The notes under the pieces: model-generated
Told to the model about the DNA's origin: nothing
Databases searched by the model: none
What the model saw: only the letters and a program-made list of their open reading frames with translations
Assembly: GCF_001953865.1 (NCBI RefSeq)
Contig: NZ_MQUQ01000018.1
Span: forward strand, 186,001-250,000
Direction: 5' to 3'
DNA length: 64,000 nucleotides
Source of the DNA: Amycolatopsis coloradensis
GTDB lineage: Bacteria; Actinomycetota; Actinomycetes; Mycobacteriales; Pseudonocardiaceae
Program-made: the position numbers and the translations under genes
Part shown: one piece after another, positions 49,664-58,041 of the stretch
Numbering within the stretch: position 1 is the first letter of the stretch
Layout of the letters: every line of letters starts with the position of its first letter

Positions 49664-51973
49664 TCAGGACTCCGCGGAGCGGGTGACCCAGGTGGCGACC
49701 TGGACGCGGTTGGCGTAGCCGAGTTTGGTCAGGATGTGGTCGATATGGGTGTCCACCGTGCGGCGGGCGATGCCGAGCCGGTCGGCGATCTCCTGGTTCG
49801 TGAGGCCCTCGGCGACGACCCGCGCGATCTCGTTCTCGCGTTTGGTGAGCACTTGCGCCGTCTGTTTCGGGGGCTCGGGGGGCCGCTCTTCGAGGGCGTA
49901 CGCGATGGCGTCGGCGGTGGGCATCGCGGCGCCGTCGGTGAACTCCTTGATCGCGACCTCCCAGCCCAGCGCCGCGGTCACGGCGTCGGTGTCGGCCCGC
50001 AGTGGTTCGGTGAACGCCTCGTACCGCGTCGGCCAGGCGCCCACCGTGCGCCAGACGTTCATCGAGGCGCCCTGGAGGATCGCGGCCCGGTTGGGACGTC
50101 CGGTGCGGGCCGCGCAGCCTGCCAGGACGGTGAGGGTGAACCCGACGACCACGCGGTCGTCCACCCTGGCGTGCAGACGCAGGATCTGTTCGCAGCAGCG
50201 GCTCGCCACGGAGAGATCACCTTGGAGGTACTCGGCGGCGGCGCGCGACCACAGTGCCCAGCCCCGCCAGAACACCTCACCCCGTCGCTCGCAGCGTTCG
50301 ACGGAGTCGGCGAGCACCTGTCTGCCGCGGTCGATGTCGCCGTCGAGCCAGACGGCCAGCCCGTGGTTGTAACTCGCCCAGAGGCCCGCGCCTTCGTCGC
50401 CGTGGACGCGGAACAGGTCGATGGCCGTACCGAAAAGCCGTGACGCCTCGGACATGTCGTTGCCGATCAGCGCGGCGTAGGCACGGACGTGGAGCACGTA
50501 GGCGGCGGCGAGTTCGTCGCCGCTCGCCTCGGCTTCGGCGGCCGCCCGGTCCAGCATGCACCGGTGGGCGGGCATGTCTCCCTGCACCAGCGCCAGGAAA
50601 CCGGAAAGCCACAGCCCGTGCGCCCGCTCCGGGACACCCGGTGCCGCGACCTCGTCGAGCCGCCGGACCCACATCCGGCCTTCGGTGTTCAGCCCGCGGA
50701 CGATCCAGAACTCCTTGACGTCACGCAACATCCGCAGGCCGACGACGGCGTCCTCCCGGCTGCCGGTGCAGTAGTCGAGTGCGACGCGCAGGTTCGCGTG
50801 CTCGCGCCGCAACCGGCCGATCCAACCGAGCTGATCGGTCTCCAGCCATTCGGTGGCGTAGCGGCCGGCGAGTTCGGCGAACCAATCGCGATGCCGCTTG
50901 CGGAAGACGGACGTCTCGCCCGCTTCGCTGAGCCTGTCGACGCCGTACTCGCGCACCGATTCCAGCATGCGGTACCGCACCCCGCCCGGGTACTCCTCGC
51001 GCAGCAGGATGGACTTGTCGAGCAACCCGTCGACGACTTCGAGGACGCGTTCGCGGGGCAGTTCGCCGCCGGAACAGACCTGTTCGGCGGCGTCGAGGTC
51101 GAAACTGCCGGAGAACACCGACGTGCGTGCCCACAGGAGCCGTTCCGGGCCGGTGCACAGGTCGTGGCTCCAGTCGATCAGGGCCCGCATGGTCTCGTGC
51201 CGCTCGGGCCGCCCGCGCCGGTCCTTCGTGAGGACGGAGAACTGCCGGTCGAGCCGGTCGGCCAGCTGACGCAGGGACAACACCCGCGCGCGGACCGCGG
51301 CCAGCTCGATGGCCAGCGGGAGGCCGTCGAGACGGCGGCACAGCCGGATCAGCGGTTCGGTGTCCTCCTCGGTGAGGCGGAACGACGGCGCGACCGCGGT
51401 CGCGCGGTCCACGAACAGCCGCACCGACTCGTAGTTCACCGCGTGTTCGAAGGAGTCGCCCTGTTCCGGCACCGCCAGCGGCGGCACCGGCAGGATCCGC
51501 TCGCCGGCCACCCCGAGGGACTGCCTGCTCGTGGCCAGCACGGTGACCTGGGGACACTCCCTGGCCACGGTGTCGGCGAACCAGGCGCAGCTGTCCACGA
51601 GGTGTTCGCAGTTGTCCAGTACCAGCAGCAACCGGCTCGCCCGAAGCGCTTCGACGACGACCTCGATGGCCGGTTTCGCCGAACGGTCGCCGAAGCCAAG
51701 GACGTTCGCCACCGTCGGCACCAGCAGCGCGGGTTCCCGCAGTTCGGCCAGCGAGACGAACGCGACCTCGTCGGCGGTCGCCTCGCGGTGGGCCGTCGCG
51801 ATCCGCCACGCCAGCCTGGTCTTGCCCACCCCGCCAGGTCCGGTCAGCGTGACCAGTGACGAGGCTTCCAGCAGGCGCCGTGCCTCACCGGTCTCGGCGC
51901 CACGGCCTACGTAGCTGGTCACTTCGGCGGGTTCGGCAGACCACCCCGAAAGCGAGCCAACTCCGTCCGCCAT
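49664..51973 (-). CDS. NB-ARC ATPase transcriptional regulator with LuxR helix-turn-helix
   Basis: Large regulator of 769 residues: P-loop LTGPGGVGKTRLAWRIA (about 40-56), Walker B LLLVLDNCEH, a winged/arm region (RLSEAGETSVFRKRHRDW), a TPR-like helical middle (about 380-650) and a C-terminal LuxR HTH (LTKRENEIARVVAEGLTNQE, GIARRTVDTHIDHILTKLGY). Such STAND-type proteins act as ATP-driven switches. GGGAGAG precedes the ATG at 51973. The preceding small membrane protein gene overlaps its 5' end by 89 bp on the same strand. Confidence 0.85.
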   Translation of the reverse strand: MADGVGSLSGWSAEPAEVTSYVGRGAETGEARRLLEASSLVTLTGPGGVGKTRLAWRIATAHREATADEVAFVSLAELREPALLVPTVANVLGFGDRSAKPAIEVVVEALRASRLLLVLDNCEHLVDSCAWFADTVARECPQVTVLATSRQSLGVAGERILPVPPLAVPEQGDSFEHAVNYESVRLFVDRATAVAPSFRLTEEDTEPLIRLCRRLDGLPLAIELAAVRARVLSLRQLADRLDRQFSVLTKDRRGRPERHETMRALIDWSHDLCTGPERLLWARTSVFSGSFDLDAAEQVCSGGELPRERVLEVVDGLLDKSILLREEYPGGVRYRMLESVREYGVDRLSEAGETSVFRKRHRDWFAELAGRYATEWLETDQLGWIGRLRREHANLRVALDYCTGSREDAVVGLRMLRDVKEFWIVRGLNTEGRMWVRRLDEVAAPGVPERAHGLWLSGFLALVQGDMPAHRCMLDRAAAEAEASGDELAAAYVLHVRAYAALIGNDMSEASRLFGTAIDLFRVHGDEGAGLWASYNHGLAVWLDGDIDRGRQVLADSVERCERRGEVFWRGWALWSRAAAEYLQGDLSVASRCCEQILRLHARVDDRVVVGFTLTVLAGCAARTGRPNRAAILQGASMNVWRTVGAWPTRYEAFTEPLRADTDAVTAALGWEVAIKEFTDGAAMPTADAIAYALEERPPEPPKQTAQVLTKRENEIARVVAEGLTNQEIADRLGIARRTVDTHIDHILTKLGYANRVQVATWVTRSAES

Positions 51974-52295
51974 GCACTCTCCCGCGCTCGACCGGTCCCG
52001 CGCCTCCGTCCGAAGTAGACGGAAATCGCCCGGCTGGGGATCCTAGCGGACCGGCGTTCCGCCAGCGGGACACTTGCTTGCCACGGTCGTGCGCCCAGCC
52101 CGCCAGCACGGTCCCGGCGGCCACGAGCAGCAGGAACACGATCACCCTGCCGCCCCAGTCACCGGGTACCCAGTCGAACGTTCCCCACAACTGGGTCGCG
52201 GAATGGTCGAAGAGACTCCGGATGGCGGCCTGCGCGAAGACGGCGACCGCCACCATCCCGAGAATCTGCAACCCCAGATAGCCGCCCTTGGTCAT
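51885..52295 (-). CDS. Small membrane protein of unknown function
   Basis: A 136-residue protein with two predicted helices (LGLQILGMVAVAVFAQAAI and RVIVFLLLVAAGTVLAGWAH), joined by a loop with WGTFDWVPGDWGG. The last 55 residues are basic and low in hydrophobicity and overlap the LuxR gene start by 89 bp; they may be a readthrough tail. GGAGG lies 8 bases before the ATG at 52295. It may be a partner of the downstream regulator, or independent. Not recognised as a named family. Confidence 0.6.
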   Translation of the reverse strand: MTKGGYLGLQILGMVAVAVFAQAAIRSLFDHSATQLWGTFDWVPGDWGGRVIVFLLLVAAGTVLAGWAHDRGKQVSRWRNAGPLGSPAGRFPSTSDGGAGPVERGRVHGGRSWLAFGVVCRTRRSDQLRRPWRRDR

Positions 52296-52474
52296 GCTCC
52301 CTACCTCCTGTTTCGCGAGTGGGGTCCAGCATCGCCCGGTCCGGCGGCGAGCACATCGGCGTCGCGTCGCGCGTGGCATTCGACCAAAGTCGGCCCCGGC
52401 CGCGACCGAGGTCGGGGCCGGGATCGTCCCGTGTCCGGCTGCGGCGCCGCGGGCGGGTCGACCATGATGGGCCG

Positions 52475-53659
52475 GTGATCACCGACGTCGGCGCTTTTCC
52501 GCCTCTCCGGCCGTGGCAGCAGGCCTGGCGGCTGCTGGCGGCGGCCGCGCTGGGAGTGGTGCTGTGGATGCTCACCGCGGCCCAGGTGCCACCGGGCGTG
52601 GGCGGGCCAAGGGTCCAGTGGATGATCATCGGCGACCCGTTGGTGGCGCTCGTCTGCCTGGTCGCGCTGCTGTGGCGCCGCCGTTTCCCGGTCGTGATCG
52701 CGATCGGGGTCATCGTCGCCTCGACCGCGTCGGTGCTGGCCGGTGGTGCCGCGATACTGGCCCTCTGCTCGCTGGCCACCCGCCGCCGGCCGGCGGAAAC
52801 GGCGGTCGCGGCGGTGCTGAGTGTGCTCACCTCGCTGCTCACCGCCGACCTCTACCCCCGGCGCGAGGTGCCGGAACCGTTGTGGCTGCTGCTCAGCTTC
52901 CCCATCCTGATGGTGGGCATCGTGGTGGCCGTGGGGGCCGCGGTCGGCGCCCGCCGGGAAGAGGTGCGCTCCCTGCGGGAACAGGTCGAAAGCGCGGAAC
53001 GGGAGCAGGCCGCCCGCGCGGGAGAGGCACGGATCCTGGAGCGGCACCGGATCGCCCGCGAGATGCACGACGTCCTCGCGCACCGGGTCTCTTTGGTCGC
53101 CATGCAGGCCGGAGTGCTGGGACACCGCCCGGACCTGCCCGCCGACCAGGTCGCGGAACTGGCCCGCGGGATCGCCGACGGTTCCCACCAGGCGCTGGAG
53201 GAGCTGCGGGACGTCCTCGGCGTGCTGCGGGCGAGCCCGGACGACCTGGAACCGCCGCAGCCTTCGCTCGCCGACCTGCCCGCGCTCGTCGCGAACGCGC
53301 GAGCGCTGGGATTGGACGTCAGCTTGGCGGCCACGACGGCGGGCGAGCCGCCCGACGCGATCGCGAGGACCGTCTACCGGATCGTGCAGGAAGGGCTGAC
53401 CAACGCGGGCAAGCACGCGCCGGGGGCCCGGGTGGCGGTCACCGTCGAAGGCGAGGCGGGTGCCGGTGTGCGGGCGACGGTCCGGGATTCCGGTGCGTCG
53501 CGGAGGATCGCGGGCCCGCCCGCGTCGGGCTTCGGCCTGCTCGGCCTCGCCGAGCGGGTCGCGCTGGCCGGCGGCGAACTGGACCACCACCCGGCTCCCG
53601 GCGGCGGGTTCGTCCTCGCCGCGCGCCTGCCGTGGCCGGTCCGCGAAGGGAGCGAGTGA
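52475..53659 (+). CDS. Membrane sensor histidine kinase (NarL-type)
   Basis: Kinase of 394 residues with four to five N-terminal helices (to about residue 150), a coiled-coil linker (EVRSLREQVESAEREQAARA), a HisKA_3 with EMHDVLAHRVSLVAMQ and a HATPase_c domain (VQEGLTNAGKHAPGARVAV, TVRDSGASRRIAG, GFGLLGLAERV). The start at GTG 52475 is chosen as the first in-frame start near the first helix; ribosome site weak. It is followed with no gap by its response regulator. Confidence 0.84.
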   Translation: MITDVGAFPPLRPWQQAWRLLAAAALGVVLWMLTAAQVPPGVGGPRVQWMIIGDPLVALVCLVALLWRRRFPVVIAIGVIVASTASVLAGGAAILALCSLATRRRPAETAVAAVLSVLTSLLTADLYPRREVPEPLWLLLSFPILMVGIVVAVGAAVGARREEVRSLREQVESAEREQAARAGEARILERHRIAREMHDVLAHRVSLVAMQAGVLGHRPDLPADQVAELARGIADGSHQALEELRDVLGVLRASPDDLEPPQPSLADLPALVANARALGLDVSLAATTAGEPPDAIARTVYRIVQEGLTNAGKHAPGARVAVTVEGEAGAGVRATVRDSGASRRIAGPPASGFGLLGLAERVALAGGELDHHPAPGGGFVLAARLPWPVREGSE

Positions 53660-54331
53660 ATGGACAACGAGCGGATACGGGTCGTGCTCGTCGACGACGA
53701 ACACCTGGTGCGGATGGCGTTGCGGCTCATCGTCGACGGCGAGCCCGATCTCGTCGTGGTCGGCGAGGCGGCCGACGGCGACACCGCGGTCACCGTGGTG
53801 GGGGAGCAGCGGCCCGACGTCGTCCTGATGGACGTCCGGATGCCGGGGCGTGACGGGCTCAGCGCGACCGAGGAGATCCTGAGGCTTCCGGAGCCGCCGC
53901 GGGTACTGGTGCTCACCACGTTCGACACGGACGAGATGGTGCTGGGCGCGCTGCGCGTCGGCGCCCTCGGCTTCGTCCTCAAGGACACCCCGCCGCCGCG
54001 GATCCTGGCCGCCGTGCGGACGGTCGCCGCCGGGGAACCCGCGCTCTCGCCCGCCGCCACGGCCCGGCTGATCGCCGCGGCCACCGGGCCGCACTCGTCC
54101 GACGCGCGCCGGACGTCCCGCGACACGGCGCGTGATCTGCTGGCCACGCTGACCGACCGCGAACGCGAGACCGCGGACGCCATCGCCGAGGGGCTGTCCA
54201 ACACCGACGTCGCGCGGAGGCTGAGCATCACCGTCGCGACGGTGAAGGCCCACACCAGCAGCATGCTCGCCAAACTCGGTGCCGAGAACCGGGTCCAGAT
54301 CGCCCTGCTGGTCCGCGACGCCGAGGGCTGA
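53660..54331 (+). CDS. NarL/LuxR-type response regulator
   Basis: Partner of the preceding kinase, 223 residues. The receiver has VLVDDEH, Asp58 in VVLMDVRMPG, the Thr in VLTTFD and the Lys in FVLKDTPP. The LuxR HTH reads LTDRERETADAIAEGLSNTD and LSITVATVKAHTSSMLAKLG. The start at ATG 53660 directly abuts the kinase stop. Cell targets unknown; it may be autoregulated. Confidence 0.88.
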   Translation: MDNERIRVVLVDDEHLVRMALRLIVDGEPDLVVVGEAADGDTAVTVVGEQRPDVVLMDVRMPGRDGLSATEEILRLPEPPRVLVLTTFDTDEMVLGALRVGALGFVLKDTPPPRILAAVRTVAAGEPALSPAATARLIAAATGPHSSDARRTSRDTARDLLATLTDRERETADAIAEGLSNTDVARRLSITVATVKAHTSSMLAKLGAENRVQIALLVRDAEG

Positions 54332-54430
54332 TCAGCGAATCGCGGAAATTTTTCCGGCGAGCTGTCGAATCCGGCGGTCCCCGGTCGACGCGATGTCGAA
54401 AGCAGTTCGGAACGACCAAGGAGAAACCAG

Positions 54431-55009
54431 ATGCGCACCCTGATCGCCACCGCGTTCGTCTCGCTCGACGGCGTCGTGGAAGGGCCCGGCGGGGAGCCGG
54501 GCTACCGCAACTCCGGCTGGACCTTCGACGGCATCGAGTTCGACGAAGCGGCCTACGAGCTCAAGGGCCGCGAGCAGGGCGAGGCCACGGCGATGATGAT
54601 GGGCCGGGTCAGCTACGAGGCGTTCTCGCCGGTGTGGCCGGACATGACCGTGGAGTTCGCCGGCTACAACGCGATGCCGAAGTACGTCGTTTCGACCACC
54701 TTGCGGGACGAAGACCTCGTCGGCAACTGGGGCGAGATCACGATCCTGCGTTCGCTGGACGACGTCGCCGAGCTCAAGAAGACCGACGGCGGGCCGATCA
54801 TCCTGCACGGCAGCGCGGAGCTGAACCGGAACCTCTCCGACGCCGGTCTGATCGACCGCTACCACCTGCTGCTGTTCCCGGTCCTGCTCGGCGCGGGCAA
54901 GAAACTTTTCAGCGACACCGACAAGGACAAGCAGAACCTCAAGCTCGTCGAGAGCGAAGCCTACGGCAACGGCGTCCAGAAGCTGGTCTACGACGTCACG
55001 CGTTCTTAG
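54431..55009 (+). CDS. Dihydrofolate reductase-family protein (RibD C-terminal-like)
   Basis: NADPH-binding reductase-fold protein of 192 residues. It opens RTLIATAFVSLDGVVEGPGG, followed by MMMGRVSYEAFSPVWPDM, IILHGSAELNRNLSDAGLID and LLLFPVLLGAGKKLF: the RibD_C/YyaP plan. AAGGAG stands 7 bases before the ATG. Such proteins are usually orphan reductases, not true DHFR. It is transcribed alone; the promoter must lie in the 99 bp after the response regulator. Confidence 0.84.
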   Translation: MRTLIATAFVSLDGVVEGPGGEPGYRNSGWTFDGIEFDEAAYELKGREQGEATAMMMGRVSYEAFSPVWPDMTVEFAGYNAMPKYVVSTTLRDEDLVGNWGEITILRSLDDVAELKKTDGGPIILHGSAELNRNLSDAGLIDRYHLLLFPVLLGAGKKLFSDTDKDKQNLKLVESEAYGNGVQKLVYDVTRS

Positions 55010-55043
55010 TCGCCCGTCACTCCGCCGGGCAGCCGGGGGCGAC
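55009..55043. terminator. Possible bidirectional terminator hairpin
   Basis: GTCGCCC (55009-55015) pairs with GGGCGAC (55037-55043) between the convergent genes ending at 55009 and 55059. The loop of 21 bases is itself GC-rich and there is no T run, so this is only a candidate. Confidence 0.3.
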
Positions 55044-55058
55044 CCGCTGTGATCGGAG

Positions 55059-55472
55059 TCAGGCGGCGGGGCAGGGCCAGGAAAGCCGGACGACGGTCCC
55101 GGTGGGCGTGCTCGTCACGGAGGCCTCCGGCGCGAAAGCGCGGATGATCGGCAGGCCGCGTCCGCCGTCGGGGCGGCGGCCGTCGCGCCAGCGGCCTTCG
55201 TCGGCGACGGTGATTTCGACGTGGCCGTCGACTAAGGCGGCGGTGACCGTCATGACGTTGTCGTCGGTGCCGTCCGGATAGGCGTGCTTGACGACGTTGG
55301 TCATCGCTTCGTAGGCGGTGAGTTTGAGATCCTCGGCCAGTTCCCGGGGAAGGCCTCGTTCGAGGGCCCAGTCCGCCAGGACGCCCCGCAACGCGGCTGC
55401 CTGCGCGGCGACGGCGGCGACTTCAAGGACCAGCTCGTCAGTGCTGTCACGCACCGGCTCGTCGATCGGCAT
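55059..55472 (-). CDS. Anti-sigma-factor-type ATP-binding protein (RsbW-like HATPase)
   Basis: Stand-alone HATPase_c_2 protein of 137 residues with N-box AYEAMTNVVKHAYPDG, G1-box TVADEGRW and G2-box GGRGLPIIRAFAP. RsbW/SpoIIAB-like proteins phosphorylate STAS antagonists and hold sigma factors. Two STAS proteins are encoded next door (55626 and 55983), so a partner-switching module is plausible although no sigma factor is in the window. AGGAGGAG is upstream; ATG 55472 is preferred to GTG 55475. Confidence 0.8.
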   Translation of the reverse strand: MPIDEPVRDSTDELVLEVAAVAAQAAALRGVLADWALERGLPRELAEDLKLTAYEAMTNVVKHAYPDGTDDNVMTVTAALVDGHVEITVADEGRWRDGRRPDGGRGLPIIRAFAPEASVTSTPTGTVVRLSWPCPAA

Positions 55473-55625
55473 CACGGAGCTTCTCCTCCTCGTCCGCCGC
55501 GGCCCACGACCGCCGGATCCACTGACCAGGCTAAGGCACCGGGGGAATCGAGGTGCGAGTGCCGCGCGCACGGGTGCCGTCATCGGATATCTTCGGGACT
55601 CTCGGTGTGCCGATCGTGAGGGAGT

Positions 55626-55976
55626 ATGACGGTGACGAGCGGAGACGGCGACATCCGGGAGGTTCCGTTCTCGGTGACGATCGCCAGGCCCGATGGCGCC
55701 CAGGTCGTCATCGCGGTGGCGGGGGAAATCGACCTGACGACGTCCGAAGACCTCAAGGAGACCTTCGAGGAGGCACTGGAACCGGTGCCCGGCCGGCTCG
55801 TCGTCGACCTTGAAGGCGTGGAGTTCTGCGATTCCACCGGTTTGGCGACCCTGGTCAGGATCAACGACCGGTGCACCACCCATGGCGTCGACCTGAGTTT
55901 CCTGCCGTCGCCGACGATCCGGCGGCTGGTGCTGAAGACGGGCCTCTCCACCTTGCTGCCGCTCGCCGGGGCCTGA
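55626..55976 (+). CDS. STAS-domain anti-sigma factor antagonist
   Basis: A 116-residue STAS protein with the phosphorylatable motif FCDSTGLATLV, where the Ser of DSTG is the usual target of an RsbW-type kinase, and VIAVAGEIDLTTSEDLKETF at the N-terminus. GAGGGA precedes the ATG. It is divergent from the RsbW-like gene (gap 153 bp) and convergent with the second STAS gene (6-bp gap). Likely role: release of a sigma factor under stress by binding the anti-sigma protein. Confidence 0.84.
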   Translation: MTVTSGDGDIREVPFSVTIARPDGAQVVIAVAGEIDLTTSEDLKETFEEALEPVPGRLVVDLEGVEFCDSTGLATLVRINDRCTTHGVDLSFLPSPTIRRLVLKTGLSTLLPLAGA

Positions 55977-55982
55977 CCGCCC

Positions 55983-56423
55983 TCAGGGGCGGGGCGAGAC
56001 GTCCGGTACCTCGTGGAGCGCGTTGGCCAGGTGCCGGTACACGGGGATGTGGACGTCGATACCGAACAGGTGCAGCAGCCTCAGCACCGGCCGGGTGCTC
56101 GCGACGACCCCGACCGTCCGGTGTTCGGCGTGAGCGCGGGCGGCGGCGGATTCGATGACCCGCAACCCGGCGACGCCGAGGAAGGTGACCTCGCTGAGAT
56201 CGAGGACCGTGATGGCGGGAGGGTCACCCCGGAGGGCGTGTTCGAGTCTGCCGGCGGTGGCGAGGTCGATTTCGCCGGCCGCGGAGACGATGAGCAGATC
56301 TTCACTCCATCGGGTCCGCCTGACTTCCAGCAGGTTGTCTGCCGACAAACGCGGCCGCGGCACGGTGGCATGAAGGACGGGGCCGTCGCGGCTGCCACGC
56401 AGGGACGGGATTCGGTCGGTCAT
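55983..56423 (-). CDS. STAS-domain protein without phosphorylatable Ser
   Basis: A 146-residue protein: a short N-terminal extension (TDRIPSLRGSRDGPVLH), then a STAS fold with LLIVSAAGEIDLATAGRLEH and TVLDLSEVTFLGVAGLRVIE. The place of the usual D-S-(S/T)-G motif is LGVAGL, so it cannot be phosphorylated there. It may be a constitutively active antagonist, or a structural scaffold in a stressosome-like complex. The ATG at 56423 is chosen from the domain extent. Confidence 0.78.
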   Translation of the reverse strand: MTDRIPSLRGSRDGPVLHATVPRPRLSADNLLEVRRTRWSEDLLIVSAAGEIDLATAGRLEHALRGDPPAITVLDLSEVTFLGVAGLRVIESAAARAHAEHRTVGVVASTRPVLRLLHLFGIDVHIPVYRHLANALHEVPDVSPRP

Positions 56424-56691
56424 GGTGCTGGTCTCCCGGATAGCCGGGACGAGACGGACAACGGGTAAGCCTGCACAACGGCTGCGCAAGTCAACTCGCC
56501 GCCGCGTCGCCCTGTGAAAAGAATCGGGGTCGCGGACATGCGGGTCGTTCGCGCGGGCTGGTGGACTCAACCTCACGTACCTGTCACCGTACGCCGCTCC
56601 TCGCGTCTGGCAACACCACAGGACGGAACGACGCATGATTCACACTTGCGCATGGTCACACGGGTGGCTGAACCGAGAGGATCCTCGGAGG

Positions 56692-56901
56692 CTAAAGGCG
56701 GCGCGAGTCGACTTCCCTTGTGTCGTCCCGTTCTCGTTTCGCGGCCTTCCAGGCGGCGGTGGCGCACAGGAGTGCCGCCACGAAGCCGGCCGCGGTGAGT
56801 GTCCCGGCCCAGACGGCGCCGGTGCTGGCGAGAAGATAGAGCTGGATCACGGCGGTGCACGTGTAGACGACCGCCAGTCCCAGCCACAGCCGTTGCGTCA
56901 T
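56692..56901 (-). CDS. Small two-helix membrane protein
   Basis: A 69-residue protein made of two hydrophobic helices (LWLGLAVVYTCTAVIQLYLL and AGTLTAAGFVAALLCATAAW) and a charged tail (KAAKRERDDTREVDSRRL). GGGAG lies 3 bases before the ATG at 56901, supporting expression. Function unknown; small actinobacterial membrane proteins of this kind are common. The region 56424-56691 upstream of the STAS gene shows nothing certain. Confidence 0.65.
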   Translation of the reverse strand: MTQRLWLGLAVVYTCTAVIQLYLLASTGAVWAGTLTAAGFVAALLCATAAWKAAKRERDDTREVDSRRL

Positions 56902-57021
56902 CGTCTCCCGTCTCCGTTCCCCCGGTCACCGGGTCAATCGCGGCGAGGCGGGATGTGGTTACAAGGTGTTCGAAAACGGCCGCTTCCTGGCGCCAAATCC
57001 GTGGTGACCCTCAGGAACCGG

Positions 57022-57240
57022 TCACCCGGAAGAAGTCCGCCAGCCCACCCCGGACCGGGAACCGCGCCGGTGCTCCCACCAGGTCCGGAACGGTATCGAC
57101 GTCATCGCCGCGCGATAGACGTTTTCCGCCTGGTCCCACGTGAGTCGTTTCTTGCGCCACGCCGGCACGGGCCGCATCCGCATGGGATCGTCCTTGAGCA
57201 GATGCCGTCCGCCGCCGCCGGGACATTCGAAGCGGATCAT
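57022..57240 (-). CDS. Hypothetical small basic protein
   Basis: A 72-residue frame with protein-like content (MRMRPVPAWRKKRLTWDQAE, NVYRAAMTSIPFRTWWEH) and no gene on the other strand. The start at ATG 57240 lacks a good ribosome site. It could be a real small gene or a remnant. No family recognised. Confidence 0.35.
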   Translation of the reverse strand: MIRFECPGGGGRHLLKDDPMRMRPVPAWRKKRLTWDQAENVYRAAMTSIPFRTWWEHRRGSRSGVGWRTSSG

Positions 57241-57331
57241 GGGGTGAACCCGGCGCGGTCCAAGCTCCGTCGGGAGGCGTGTCATGATGTCCGCGAACTC
57301 GATCGGCAAAGCGAACGATTCGCCCTCCGGT

Positions 57332-57349
57332 CGTACGGTTTGACGAACG
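57332..57349. promoter_or_regulatory. Putative operator before the XRE-cupin regulator
   Basis: CGTACG-GTTTGA-CGAACG: two 6-base arms differing from perfect complementarity by one base, spacer 6. A closely similar CGTTCG-CTTTAC-CGAACG occurs at 58013-58030 before the catabolic operon. The two sites suggest autoregulation and control of the operon by the protein encoded at 57364. Confidence 0.5.
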
Positions 57350-57363
57350 ACAGGGGAGTGGCG

Positions 57364-57963
57364 GTGGAGGACGAGACGCCCTCGATCCGGGACATGCTGG
57401 CGGTCAACCTGCGCGCGGCCAGGGCGGCGAGGGGGATCTCGCTGTCGGAGCTGTCCCGCCGGTCGGGCATCGGCAAGGCGACACTGTCGCAGCTGGAGTC
57501 CGGCGGTGGCAATCCGACCATCGAAACCGTGTTCAGCCTGTCCAGGGTGCTGGAGGTGGCGATCTCCGACCTGCTCGACCATCGCGCGGGTGGCGCGCTC
57601 ACCGTGGTTCGCGGCGCCGACGTCGAAGTGCTCAGCGGCGAGGGCGTCGATCTCCGGCCGCTGCGCCGGATCGAGACCGGTGACGGCGTCTTCGAGGTGT
57701 ACGACCAAGTGGTGCGCGGTGACGCGCCGCAGCGTTCGCGAGGGCACGTCGGGATCGAGCACACCGTGGTGCAGTCCGGTTCGCTGCGGGTCGAGGTGGC
57801 CGGACGGACCGTCGAAGTCGGCCCGGGGGACTACGTCGCCTTCGACGCCCGCGAGCCGCATTGCTACACCGCTCCGGAGGGGCCGGTGCACTCGGTCCTG
57901 CTGTTGCAGTACCGCGCCGACGAACGGCTCGACGGCAGGCCGCATCCGGTGTTGAAGGGCTGA
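57364..57963 (+). CDS. XRE-family regulator with cupin domain
   Basis: Regulator of 199 residues with an N-terminal helix-turn-helix (AVNLRAARAARGISLSELSR, RSGIGKATLSQLESG, about 10-65) and a C-terminal cupin (HTVVQSGSLRVEVAGRTVEV, PGDYVAFDAREPHCY, about 115-190). Such proteins sense a small molecule or metal. GTG 57364 is preferred to GTG 57358 because GGGGAG lies 5 bases upstream. It is 78 bp before the hydroxyproline-type operon on the same strand and is the likely local regulator. Confidence 0.82.
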   Translation: MEDETPSIRDMLAVNLRAARAARGISLSELSRRSGIGKATLSQLESGGGNPTIETVFSLSRVLEVAISDLLDHRAGGALTVVRGADVEVLSGEGVDLRPLRRIETGDGVFEVYDQVVRGDAPQRSRGHVGIEHTVVQSGSLRVEVAGRTVEVGPGDYVAFDAREPHCYTAPEGPVHSVLLLQYRADERLDGRPHPVLKG

Positions 57964-57977
57964 CGGCGCCCGAGGTA

Positions 57978-58030
57978 TTGACACCCCTCCAAGGCGGAAC
58001 CTACGCTCAAATCGTTCGCTTTACCGAACG
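57978..58030 (+). promoter_or_regulatory. Sigma-70-type promoter with overlapping palindromic operator
   Basis: TTGACA (57978-57983) and TACGCT (58002-58007) with an 18-base spacer form a plausible promoter for the operon starting at 58042. The perfect inverted repeat CGTTCG-CTTTAC-CGAACG (58013-58030) covers the predicted transcription start, a position suited to repression. The related site at 57332 supports control by the XRE-cupin protein. Confidence 0.58.
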
Positions 58031-58041
58031 CGGGAGGGTCG

